Assembly (NCBI RefSeq): GCF_905212365.1
Contig: NZ_CAJMEH010000017.1
Coordinates: forward strand, 1 to 31,306
Length of the DNA: 31,306 nucleotides
Direction of reading: 5' to 3'
Source of the DNA: an uncultured Phascolarctobacterium sp.
Lineage (GTDB): Bacteria; Bacillota; Negativicutes; Acidaminococcales; Acidaminococcaceae
The notes below the pieces were generated by a model, which did no database searches, was not told the DNA's origin, and saw only the letters and a program-made list of their open reading frames with translations. Position numbers and translations under genes: made by a program. Below are positions 8,337 through 15,404 of the stretch, one piece after another (the stretch's first letter is position 1; every line of letters starts with the position of its first letter).

Positions 8337-9542
8337 ATGCAACCCTTACAAATCGTGGATAATATTTATGATGTGGGCGTACAGGACTGGGCTGTGCGCG
8401 ATTTTCACGGCTACAAAACGGAGCGCGGCGCGACCTACAATGCCTATTTGATTATGGATGAAAAGATTACGCTGGTCGATACGGTTAAAGCGCCCTTTGC
8501 CGAGGAGCTGCTGCGCAATATCAGTCAGGTAACGCCGCTGGAAAGCGTGGATTATATCGTTATCAACCATGTGGAACCGGACCATTCCGGCGCTATGCCC
8601 GCGCTGGCCAAGGCCTGTCCTAACGCCAAATTTATTATTTCCATGGCCGGCAAGAACGAAGCGATTCAGCATTACGGCGACATATTTGATTTTATGGTAG
8701 TGAAGGACGGCGCAACGCTGAATATCGGCAAGCGCAATCTGACCTTCGCTATGATGACTATGCTGCATTGGCCCGATAATATGGCTACCTACTGCGCGGA
8801 AGAAAAAATTTTATTTTCCAACGACGCTTTCGGCCAGCATTACGCTACCAGCAAGCGTTTTGACGACGAGGTAGACCAGGGCGAGCTGTTCTATGAAGCG
8901 CAGAAATATTTCGCTAATATCTTGTGGCCATACGCCAAGCTTATTGGCAAGGCTTTGGCTAAGCTGGGCGGTTTGGATATCAAGCTGCTTGCGCCCTCTC
9001 ACGGCGTTATCTGGCGCAGCGGTATTGCCGATATTTTGGACTGCTATGGCAAGTGGGGGCAGGGCGTGTGCGACGGCAGTTTGATTATTGCCTACGACAG
9101 CATGTGGGGCGGCACGGAAAAGCTGGCCCGCGCTATTGCCAGAGGCGCGCAGCGCGCAGGCATAGTGGTGAAGGTGTTCAAGCTCAGCCAAACGCCTAAC
9201 AGCACCGTGGCTGCCGAGCTGTTTACGGCCTCCGGCCTGCTGGTGGGCTCTCCTACTTTGAACAGCGGCATGATGCCGTCCATGGGCTCCTTCCTGACCT
9301 ATATCAAGGGCTTGGCTCCGGTGGGCAAAAAAGCAGCTTCCTTTGGCACCTTTGGCTGGGCCGGCGGCGCGCAGAAGGATATGGACGAAATGCTGGGTAA
9401 ATTTGTGCCGGAGGTACTGCCGGGCTATCAATGCAAATGGACGCCGCAGGCCGTAAATTTAGACGCCGCAGAACAATTTGGTTACGATTTTGCCCAGGAG
9501 CTGCTGGAAAAAGGCCAGAACGGCGAAGGCTGCCAGTGCTGA
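8337..9542 (+). CDS. fprA: Flavodiiron protein (FprA-type A-type flavoprotein)
   Basis: A cytoplasmic enzyme that reduces O2 to water and/or NO to N2O with electrons from rubredoxin or F420-like donors, protecting anaerobes. Residues 1-250 form the metallo-beta-lactamase-like diiron domain with ligands H78-x-E80-x-D82-H83, His144, Asp163 and His222. Residues from about 252 form a flavodoxin domain that binds FMN (YDSMWGGTEKLARAI). The 401-residue length is typical, and there is no C-terminal rubredoxin extension, though the tail ends in a cysteine pair (CQC). AAGGAGG lies 8 bases before the ATG. It is the second gene after a YddA-type ABC transporter and is followed by a terminator. O2 versus NO preference cannot be told from sequence. 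Confidence 0.95.
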   Translation: MQPLQIVDNIYDVGVQDWAVRDFHGYKTERGATYNAYLIMDEKITLVDTVKAPFAEELLRNISQVTPLESVDYIVINHVEPDHSGAMPALAKACPNAKFIISMAGKNEAIQHYGDIFDFMVVKDGATLNIGKRNLTFAMMTMLHWPDNMATYCAEEKILFSNDAFGQHYATSKRFDDEVDQGELFYEAQKYFANILWPYAKLIGKALAKLGGLDIKLLAPSHGVIWRSGIADILDCYGKWGQGVCDGSLIIAYDSMWGGTEKLARAIARGAQRAGIVVKVFKLSQTPNSTVAAELFTASGLLVGSPTLNSGMMPSMGSFLTYIKGLAPVGKKAASFGTFGWAGGAQKDMDEMLGKFVPEVLPGYQCKWTPQAVNLDAAEQFGYDFAQELLEKGQNGEGCQC

Positions 9543-9592
9543 AAGGCGTATGCCGTAGAGATTGCTTTGTGAAAATTTTATGAAAAGCTTAT

Positions 9593-9627
9593 TTTGGCGA
9601 AAAGCTTATATCGCCAAAGACTTTTTT
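9593..9627 (+). terminator. Terminator after fprA
   Basis: TTTGGCGA (9593-9600) pairs with TCGCCAAA (9611-9618) around a 10-base loop. T6 at 9622-9627 follows. The GAAAAGCTTAT in the loop region repeats a copy just upstream (9582-9592). Confidence 0.8.
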
Positions 9628-9631
9628 GGTG

Positions 9632-9637
9632 TATAAT
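9632..9637 (+). promoter_or_regulatory. -10 box for the YbjN-like gene
   Basis: A perfect TATAAT lies immediately after the fprA terminator and about 30 bases before the next start codon. Any -35 would fall inside the terminator stem, and none matches well. Confidence 0.45.
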
Positions 9638-9667
9638 ATAAATAACTAAATAGGAAAGCGAGGTTGT

Positions 9668-10102
9668 ATGATGAATACTAAGGCTGAAAAGTTTAATAAA
9701 TTTTTGGATGAAAAAGGCATTAAAGTATTTCAGGTGCAGGAGGTCGAAGGCGATCTGCATCCTGTAGTTTACCGTTCCGCTATGGAGGTTGAAGGGCAAA
9801 ACCTGCCGACCATGCTGGTTATCGACGACAGCATTTATGTAATGCTGCAGGTTCGCGTTGGCGCGGGCTTAGTCAAAGAGGGCAATAAGGCTGCCGTTAT
9901 GGAGCACATCAACAAGCTGAACGAAAACTACAAGGTTTTCAAATATTATGCCGCTCCGAACGGCGACGTTGTTATCGAAAGCTGCATTCCTTCCACGGAC
10001 GAGCAGTTCGTACCCGAAATGGTACACGCTGTTATCGACGTAGTGCTGAAGCACCTTATGGAAGAATATTCCAAGCTGATGAAAACCGTTTGGTCCAACT
10101 AA
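9668..10102 (+). CDS. YbjN domain-containing protein
   Basis: A small cytoplasmic protein of 144 residues with the alpha/beta pattern of the YbjN family (fold similar to type III secretion chaperones). It has an N-terminal helix, a strand-rich core (about 25-65), an LNENYKVFKYYAAPNGDVVIES segment and a long C-terminal helix (about 118-144). No signal peptide or membrane segment is seen. Family members are linked to stress tolerance and motility in enterobacteria, but no biochemical role is established. The start is uncertain between ATG 9668 and ATG 9671, since GCGAGG lies 5 or 8 bases upstream. It appears monocistronic, with its own -10 box. Its transcript may read into the manganese riboswitch just downstream. 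Confidence 0.65.
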   Translation: MMNTKAEKFNKFLDEKGIKVFQVQEVEGDLHPVVYRSAMEVEGQNLPTMLVIDDSIYVMLQVRVGAGLVKEGNKAAVMEHINKLNENYKVFKYYAAPNGDVVIESCIPSTDEQFVPEMVHAVIDVVLKHLMEEYSKLMKTVWSN

Positions 10103-10121
10103 TTTCATAAATTCCGTTTAG

Positions 10122-10220
10122 TAATAAAGGGAGTAGCTGGCATGGGCGCGGCCCGTGTTTGCACAGCCGTCAGTACGATTTTTTAAATCCGGCTTGCGAG
10201 TAAATGGCGAGACTTTGTTA
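10122..10220 (+). promoter_or_regulatory. yybP-ykoY manganese riboswitch
   Basis: The element carries the family's conserved segments in order: AAAGGGAGTAGC (10126-10137), a paired arm GCTG/CAGC (10136-10139 with 10164-10167) holding a CATGGGC-GCG-GCCCGTG hairpin, the conserved loop CGTCAGTACG (10168-10177) and GGCGAGACTTTG (10206-10217). P1 forms between TAATAAAG (10122-10129) and CTTTGTTA (10213-10220), eight pairs with one wobble. Members of this family sense Mn2+. The 3' part of the aptamer is also the 5' strand of the following terminator, so metal binding should prevent termination and switch on the cation ATPase downstream. Confidence 0.9.
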
Positions 10221-10254
10221 TAGTAGATTTACTATAGCATTGTCTCGCCTTTTT
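10206..10254 (+). terminator. Riboswitch-controlled terminator
   Basis: GGCGAGAC (10206-10213) pairs with GTCTCGCC (10242-10249), the inner stem TATAGTA/TACTATA (10219-10225 with 10230-10236) lengthens the hairpin, and T5 follows. The outer 5' strand and the inner TA of P1 are shared with the aptamer, so the two folds exclude each other. Confidence 0.9.
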
Positions 10255-10277
10255 ATATTATTGGACGAAAGCTGCCG

Positions 10278-10298
10278 CCGCAATGCCGCGGCTTGCGG
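10278..10298 (+). other. GC-rich hairpin in the ATPase leader
   Basis: CCGCAA (10278-10283) and TTGCGG (10293-10298) enclose TGCCGCGGC. It lies between the riboswitch terminator and the ATPase start, in the part of the leader made only after antitermination. The role is unknown; it could stabilise the mRNA 5' region. Confidence 0.35.
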
Positions 10299-10374
10299 TC
10301 AGACCGGCAAGAAACGGAGCTTTCTTGAAATATATATTCAGCGATAAATTTTGCAGATTATTGGAGGTAGGAAA

Positions 10375-13017
10375 ATGCAAAAGTATGGTTTAACTACGGC
10401 ACAGGCTGCTGAAGCCCGCAGAAAGTATGGCAGCAACGCGCTGTCCGCGCCGCCGCGCGCTACCTTTTGGGATAAGCTGTGGGAAAATTTCCAGGACCCG
10501 ATGATTAAGATTCTGCTGCTGGCTCTGCTGGTCAACGCGGCTTTCGCTTATCTAGGGCATGGCGATTGGCTGGAAACTGCGGGCATTTTTATGGCCATTA
10601 TTTTAGCCACCTTTGTTTCGACCTGGTCGGAATACAGCAATGAAAACGCTTTCCAAAAATTGCAGGAGGAAGCGGCCCGCATTCGCTGCCGCGTTTGGCG
10701 TGACGGCGAACCGCAGGAAATCGCCATCGACGATTTAGTAGCTGGGGACGCCGTTATTTTGCAGGCCGGCGATAAGGTGCCGGTGGACGGCGTGCTGCTG
10801 GAGGGTTCGGTAAAGCTGGACCAGGCGGCGTTGAACGGCGAAAGCGAGGAGGCAGCCAAAAGCGCGGCGCCCCAGGGCTTTGTTTGGGAAGCAGGCGGGA
10901 CGGATTTTTTGGACGAGCATCGGCTATACCGCGGCAGCGTAGTGGTAGAGGGCGCCGGCGTGATGCAGGCAGTCAAAGTAGGCGACGCATCGGTCTATGG
11001 GCAGCTGACTAGGGAGCTGCAGGACGATGAGCGCGACAGCCCGCTGAAACTGAAGCTGAAAGGATTGGCGCAGCAGATAAGTAAGTTCAGCTATGCCGGA
11101 GGCGTGCTGATTGCCGCAGCGGTGATGCTGCATAAGATGCTGCTGGCAGGCGGTTTTGCCGCTTATACGGCCAATATGACGCAGGTGGCGGGCGATTTGC
11201 TGCAGGCCGTCATTTTAGGAATCATCATTATCGTTATGGCAGTACCCGAAGGGCTGCCGCTGATGATAGCTATTGTTTCCTCGCTGAATATGCGTAAAAT
11301 GCTGAACGATAATGTTTTGGTGCGCAAATTGGTGGGCATTGAAACGGCAGGCAGCTTAAATTTGCTTTTTACGGATAAGACGGGCACAATAACTAAAGGC
11401 AAGCTGGAGGTAGTGCGCTTTTTGACTGGCGATGTGCAGGAGTATGCCGGGTTTGGCGAGCTGCCGGAAAAAATTAAGGAGCTGACCTACCAGCAGGTTG
11501 TTTTGAACACGTCGGCTTCAGTAACGGCGGATAGTATTGTGGGCGGCAATATGACCGAGGCCGCGCTGAACAAGTATCTGGCCGATTACCGCATGGAGCG
11601 GACGCCGGAGAGAATACGCTTTGCGCCGTTCAACAGCGCCAGCAAATATTCCTGGGCGCAGGTTAAGGGCAGCGGCGGTTCCTATTGCTTAGTCAAGGGC
11701 GCGCCGGAAAAGCTGCTGCTGCGCACCGCTTATTATTGGGCGGAGGACGGCAGCAGGCAGCCCTTTACCGCAGCTCTGCAGCGGCGACTGGAGCAGCGGA
11801 TGCTGGAGCTGGCCGGTCAGGCTATTCGTATGCTGGCGCTGTGCAGCAGCGAGGGTACGCCGGAGGACGACGTGCCGCAGGAGGGCCTGACGCTGGTGGG
11901 AGTAGTCGCTATTCGCGACGATGTGCGCCCGGAGGCGGTAGAGGCTATTGCCGCAGTACAGGAGGCGGGGGTGCAGGTGGTGATGATCACAGGCGATCGC
12001 AAGGAAACTGCCGTAGCCATTGCCAGGGATGCGGGGCTTTTGCGCCGTCCTGAGGAGATTGTCTGGTCGTCGGCAGAGCTGGCGGCGCTGAGCGACGAAG
12101 AAGTTAAGCTGCTGCTGCCGCGTTTGCGGGTGGTAGCGCGGGCCTTGCCCATGGATAAATCGCGTTTGGTGCGCTTGTCCCAGGAGCTGAATTTGGTGGT
12201 GGGCATGACCGGCGACGGCGTTAACGATTCCCCGGCGCTGAAAAAGGCGGACGTGGGCTTTGCCATGGGCAGCGGTACGGAGGTAGCCAAAGAAGCGGGC
12301 GATATCGTTATCTTGGACGATAATTTCCTGAGCATCAAGAAGGCGATACTCTACGGCCGCACTATTTATAATTCTATCTGCAAGTTTATCGTGTTTCAGC
12401 TGACGATAAACCTTTCGGCGGTCGCCATCAGCTTTATCGCACCTTTTATTGGTATCGATAAGCCGTTGACGATTACGCAGATTTTGTGGATTAATCTGGT
12501 AATGGATACGTTGGCGGCTTTGGCCTTTGGCGGCGAACCGGCTTTGGCCGAATATTTAGAGGAGCGGCCCAAACGGCGCAGCGCGCCTCTCGTCAGTCGC
12601 GAAATGCTGGCCAGCATCGCTATGGGCGGCGCGTACATGACCTTGGTAGCCATTGCCTTTTTTAAAAGCGCCTGGGTGGATCATCTGTTCCGCGACGTGG
12701 CGGATCATATTTACACTTATACGGGCTTTTTCTGTACCTATATTTTTATGGCGGTGGCCAACGGCTTTAACGTGCGCACGAAGGATTTGCAGCTGCTGAG
12801 AAATTTGGAGCTTAATAAAGGCTTTTTGCAGGTTATGGCGTTGATTGTGGCTATTCAGGTGCTGCTTACTTATGTGGGCGGCAGCATATTGCGTACAGCG
12901 CCGCTGAATGCGCATGAATGGCTGGTGGTGATTTTCTTCGGCGCGTCCATAATAGCGGCGGACCTGCTGCGTAAGCTGCTGGTAAAGCGCTGCCGCGTAA
13001 TTTCGCCCTTTATCTAA
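10375..13017 (+). CDS. P-type cation-transporting ATPase (Ca2+/Mn2+ type, P2)
   Basis: An inner-membrane pump of 880 residues that exports divalent cations using ATP. It has the N-terminal cation ATPase domain (from residue 1), actuator motif LNGESEEA (about 150; the family form is TGES), the M4 metal-site motif PEGLP (291-295), the phosphorylation site DKTGT with Asp334, the hinge motif TGDGVND (Asp614, Asp618) and a C-terminal set of membrane helices. PEGLP and overall layout place it with SERCA-like Ca2+ pumps, but the yybP-ykoY riboswitch upstream argues for Mn2+ as the physiological substrate, as known for other riboswitch-controlled P-type ATPases. ATG 10375 was chosen because TGGAGG (10362-10367) is 7 bases upstream; a TTG at 10351 lies before that site. 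It ends at a terminator shared with the opposing gene. Confidence 0.93.
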   Translation: MQKYGLTTAQAAEARRKYGSNALSAPPRATFWDKLWENFQDPMIKILLLALLVNAAFAYLGHGDWLETAGIFMAIILATFVSTWSEYSNENAFQKLQEEAARIRCRVWRDGEPQEIAIDDLVAGDAVILQAGDKVPVDGVLLEGSVKLDQAALNGESEEAAKSAAPQGFVWEAGGTDFLDEHRLYRGSVVVEGAGVMQAVKVGDASVYGQLTRELQDDERDSPLKLKLKGLAQQISKFSYAGGVLIAAAVMLHKMLLAGGFAAYTANMTQVAGDLLQAVILGIIIIVMAVPEGLPLMIAIVSSLNMRKMLNDNVLVRKLVGIETAGSLNLLFTDKTGTITKGKLEVVRFLTGDVQEYAGFGELPEKIKELTYQQVVLNTSASVTADSIVGGNMTEAALNKYLADYRMERTPERIRFAPFNSASKYSWAQVKGSGGSYCLVKGAPEKLLLRTAYYWAEDGSRQPFTAALQRRLEQRMLELAGQAIRMLALCSSEGTPEDDVPQEGLTLVGVVAIRDDVRPEAVEAIAAVQEAGVQVVMITGDRKETAVAIARDAGLLRRPEEIVWSSAELAALSDEEVKLLLPRLRVVARALPMDKSRLVRLSQELNLVVGMTGDGVNDSPALKKADVGFAMGSGTEVAKEAGDIVILDDNFLSIKKAILYGRTIYNSICKFIVFQLTINLSAVAISFIAPFIGIDKPLTITQILWINLVMDTLAALAFGGEPALAEYLEERPKRRSAPLVSREMLASIAMGGAYMTLVAIAFFKSAWVDHLFRDVADHIYTYTGFFCTYIFMAVANGFNVRTKDLQLLRNLELNKGFLQVMALIVAIQVLLTYVGGSILRTAPLNAHEWLVVIFFGASIIAADLLRKLLVKRCRVISPFI

Positions 13018-13047
13018 TGCTTGTGGTACGCGCAATATATTGCATAT

Positions 13048-13079
13048 AAAAAGGACAGTTCGTGCGAGCTGTCCTTTTT
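13048..13079. terminator. Bidirectional terminator between ATPase and superoxide reductase genes
   Basis: AAAAAGGACAG (13048-13058) pairs with CTGTCCTTTTT (13069-13079) around a 10-base loop. The A and T tracts let it work in both directions for the two convergent genes. Confidence 0.85.
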
Positions 13080-13099
13080 GCTACTTTTAACTTTGCGTT

Positions 13100-13483
13100 T
13101 TAAATTTCTTTCAGCCACAAGCCGTGCAGGTTGCAGTATTCATAAGCCGCTATGGCCTTATCGCCTTCGGTAAGCGCAAAGGTGGCTTCGGGTTTATCGC
13201 CGGGCTTTAAGGTTTTCATTTGGCCGCCTGCCGCGGTTTGCAAATAGATGAATTGGATGTAATGCTCCGGCAGCATGGGATGGGCAACGCTGCCTACGGC
13301 TACATGTACCATGTTACCGTCTACGGTTACTACGGGAACGTGCTTTTCCTGTGCTGCATCAACCGTGTTGGGAACAAGCTCCTGCATTTCCTGAGTGCAG
13401 CAGGTCATGGGTTCTTTGCCGTCCGTTACCACATTTAAAATACTGCCGCATTGTTTGCAAATGAAAAATTTAGGCATGGTCAT
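13100..13483 (-). CDS. dfx: Superoxide reductase (desulfoferrodoxin, two-iron class)
   Basis: A cytoplasmic enzyme that reduces superoxide to peroxide without making O2, typical of anaerobes. The 127-residue product has an N-terminal desulforedoxin domain binding a rubredoxin-like iron (Cys9-x2-Cys12-x15-Cys28-Cys29) and a C-terminal catalytic domain whose five ligands are all visible: His48, His68, His74, Cys117 and His120, with the conserved Glu46-Lys47 pair before the first histidine. The start at 13483 has AAAGGAG 8 bases upstream; a second in-frame ATG two codons later is less well spaced. The gene is monocistronic on the minus strand, convergent with the metal ATPase. It probably works alongside the flavodiiron protein encoded 3.6 kb away. 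Confidence 0.95.
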   Translation of the reverse strand: MTMPKFFICKQCGSILNVVTDGKEPMTCCTQEMQELVPNTVDAAQEKHVPVVTVDGNMVHVAVGSVAHPMLPEHYIQFIYLQTAAGGQMKTLKPGDKPEATFALTEGDKAIAAYEYCNLHGLWLKEI

Positions 13484-13513
13484 TTTTATCGCTCCTTTGA
13501 ATTTTATTAAGGC

Positions 13514-13612
13514 GGAAGCTTTAAAGTCTGCTTCCTTGCCTTGCTATGTTTTTATTATACTACTAAAAATATAAAATAGATAGTGCTTCACAAAGAGTTT
13601 TATTATGTGAAG
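13514..13612 (-). promoter_or_regulatory. Promoter region of the superoxide reductase gene with inverted repeats
   Basis: On the minus strand a perfect TATAAT lies at 13559-13554. An inverted repeat TTCACA-N13-TGTGAA (about 13611-13587) sits just upstream of the expected -35 zone and could be a regulator site. Downstream, in the leader, GGAAGC/GCTTCC (13514-13519 and 13530-13535) can form a hairpin before the ribosome binding site. The -35 itself is weak, which would fit activator control. Confidence 0.45.
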
Positions 13613-13738
13613 TAATTTTGTATTGTGTGATAAAAATATGACGAAGGAAAAATTGACGAGAAATAGATTTTTGTGTTTGTTTTTTGAAAAATATGATAAA
13701 ATTATGATTAATTGAGGACTTATATACGAGGTGAGTTT

Positions 13739-14366
13739 ATGGAGAAGAAAAAGGATAGGTTGGATTTAACGGAGGATTTATTTATAGGCAAAGGCGCGCA
13801 TAAAGCGGTTTACCGGCATCCGCATAATACTGATTTATGCGTTAAGCTGATTTATTCCGAGCCTGACGTAGACTTGGAGCGTGAACTACATTACAGAAAA
13901 GTACGCGATATACGTAATCAAGCGTCCGCTTTATTGCCGAGGTATTATGGTACTGTTGCCGCTAATCAAGGAACAGGCTATATTTTTGAGCGGGTTTGCG
14001 ATTATGATGGAATGAATAGCATAACATTGAAAGATTACCTGAGTAATCCCCCCCCCGATAAACTTGTGTCTTTTACAAAGTGAAATTGTTAACTTGCTAA
14101 AGAGGTTTAAGGGACAATGGTTTCAGGAAAAAATAGTTACCAGCGACGTCGACCCAGCAAACTTTTTGGTACAGAAGCTTTCTGCTGTGGAAAAACAGAT
14201 TAGAATAGTTGACAATATAGGTACGCCGGTTCTTATTCCTTTAGCATTTTATTTTGATTATTTTGCCGATAAGCGATTTAAGCGTTATTGGCGGCGTTTT
14301 GTAGATAGATTAGCGCGGGAATATCCTAATGTAGTTACGGACAGTATTGTAGAAAAGCTTTTGTAA
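13739..14366 (+). pseudogene. YrbL-like protein (PhoP regulatory network family), frameshifted or phase-variable
   Basis: Two reading frames together give one YrbL-family protein, a kinase-like fold of unknown biochemical role. The first frame (13739-14083) encodes the N-terminal half (FIGKGAHKAVYRHP, then KLIYSE) and runs into a stop. The +1 frame continues with IVTSDVDPANFL, a kinase-like catalytic loop, and IVDNIGTPVLIPL, then YWRRFVDRLAREYPN to the end at 14366. The switch falls at a run of nine C (14048-14056). With eight C the gene reads through as 208 residues, close to the 210 of E. coli YrbL. It may be a true inactivation, a slipped-strand phase switch or a homopolymer sequencing error. 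GAGGTGAG precedes the ATG. Base composition is clearly more AT-rich than neighbours, suggesting transfer. Confidence 0.75.
14048..14056 (+). repeat. C9 homopolymer tract inside the YrbL-like gene
   Basis: Nine consecutive C in an otherwise AT-rich gene, exactly where the two halves of the frame part. The length is in the range known for slipped-strand phase variation in other bacteria. One fewer C restores the frame. Confidence 0.85.
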
Positions 14367-14410
14367 GTCCGTCATGTATACATAATATCTCCGCTGCGCA
14401 TCTTGCATTT

Positions 14411-14439
14411 TTGACTGCGATATAGTAAAGTAGTATAAG
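14411..14439 (+). promoter_or_regulatory. Promoter of the amino acid ABC operon
   Basis: TTGACT (14411-14416), a 17-base spacer and TATAAG (14434-14439). Transcription would begin near 14446, about 35 bases before the binding-protein start codon. Confidence 0.8.
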
Positions 14440-14479
14440 ACTTATAAGAGTTTTCCAGATGGGAAAGGTGTGTTGTATT

Positions 14480-15328
14480 ATGAATTTTAAAAAGTTTATT
14501 AAAGCAGCGGTCTGCTGCATGATGGCGGCTGCTTTAGCCGTAATGGCCGGCTGCGGCGGCAGCGAGAAAAAGGCTGAAGCTCCGAAAAAGGTTTTGAAGG
14601 TTGGTATGGAATGCGCTTACGCTCCCTACAACTGGTCCCAGACCAACGCCGACGGCGGCGCAGTGAAAATTGCCGGGTCCAGCGAATATGCTTATGGCTA
14701 TGACGTTATCATTGCCAAAAAACTGGCTGATTCCATGGGCGCAGAGCTGGAAGTACACAAAATTGAATGGGACGGCCTGCCTCCCGCAGTTGTCAGCGGC
14801 AAAATCGACGCTGCTATCGCCGGTATGTCCATTACCTCCAAGCGCAAGGAAACTGTTGACTTTACTAAACCCTACTATTATGCTAATGTCGTAGCTTTGG
14901 TTAAAAAGGGCACTCCGCAGGCTGAGGCTAAGAGCGTTGCCGATTTGAAGGGCTCCGTTGCTACCTCCCAGCTGAACACTATTTGGTATGACCAAATCGA
15001 TCAGATTCCCGACGTTAAAAAGCTGCCCGCTATCGATACCGTTCCTGGTATGATTGTGGCTTTGAAATCCGGCAAATGCAATTTGATCGTTACCGATATT
15101 CCTACCGCTAAGGCTGCAGCTTTCGCTAACCCTGAGCTGGCTATGATTCAGTTCCCCGAAGACAAGGGCTTCAAGACCTCCCGCGAGGACGTAGAAATCG
15201 GCATTGCCGTTAAGAAGGGCAATAAAGAGCTGCTTGACGCTATGAATAAGGTTTTGGGCGGTATGACCGAAGCTGACTTCAATAAGATTATGGATGAAGC
15301 TATTCAGAAACAACCGTTGGCAAAATAA
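14480..15328 (+). CDS. Amino acid ABC transporter substrate-binding lipoprotein
   Basis: A type II periplasmic-binding fold protein (SBP_bac_3 family, 282 residues) that delivers a polar amino acid to the permease encoded next. The signal peptide ends in a lipobox, VMAGC, with the lipidated Cys at 25, so the mature protein is membrane-anchored. The ligand-binding domain has the family pattern VGMECAYAPYNW, GYDVIIAKKLADSMG, IDAAIAGMSITSKRKETVDFTKPYY and an acidic-rich second lobe. ATG 14480 was preferred over an in-frame ATG at 14459 because AAAGGTG lies 9 bases before it and because the signal peptide then begins normally (MNFKKF). It is the first gene of a three-gene importer operon, separated from the permease gene by a terminator-like hairpin. 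Substrate (glutamine, histidine, arginine or another) cannot be fixed from sequence. Confidence 0.9.
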   Translation: MNFKKFIKAAVCCMMAAALAVMAGCGGSEKKAEAPKKVLKVGMECAYAPYNWSQTNADGGAVKIAGSSEYAYGYDVIIAKKLADSMGAELEVHKIEWDGLPPAVVSGKIDAAIAGMSITSKRKETVDFTKPYYYANVVALVKKGTPQAEAKSVADLKGSVATSQLNTIWYDQIDQIPDVKKLPAIDTVPGMIVALKSGKCNLIVTDIPTAKAAAFANPELAMIQFPEDKGFKTSREDVEIGIAVKKGNKELLDAMNKVLGGMTEADFNKIMDEAIQKQPLAK

Positions 15329-15341
15329 AATGCTGATATTT

Positions 15342-15369
15342 AGGGGCGGCAGTGTGTCGCCCCTTTTTT
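15342..15369 (+). terminator. Intra-operon terminator/attenuator
   Basis: AGGGGCG (15342-15348) pairs with CGCCCCT (15358-15364) and T6 follows. It sits between the binding-protein gene and its permease, where partial termination would give more binding protein than membrane components. Confidence 0.8.
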
Positions 15370-15404
15370 CCGTAATTTGGAATTTTATTAAGGTGGTGTA
15401 ATTG

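Noticed and set aside
13586..13630. FNR/CRP-type site (TGTGA-N6-TCACA) near the superoxide reductase promoter
   Set aside because: The half-sites present are in the opposite order (TCACA then TGTGA) with the wrong spacing.
14459..14479. Earlier ATG for the amino acid-binding lipoprotein
   Set aside because: It would overlap its own ribosome binding site and place MGKVCCI before a complete lipoprotein signal peptide; ATG 14480 is better spaced.
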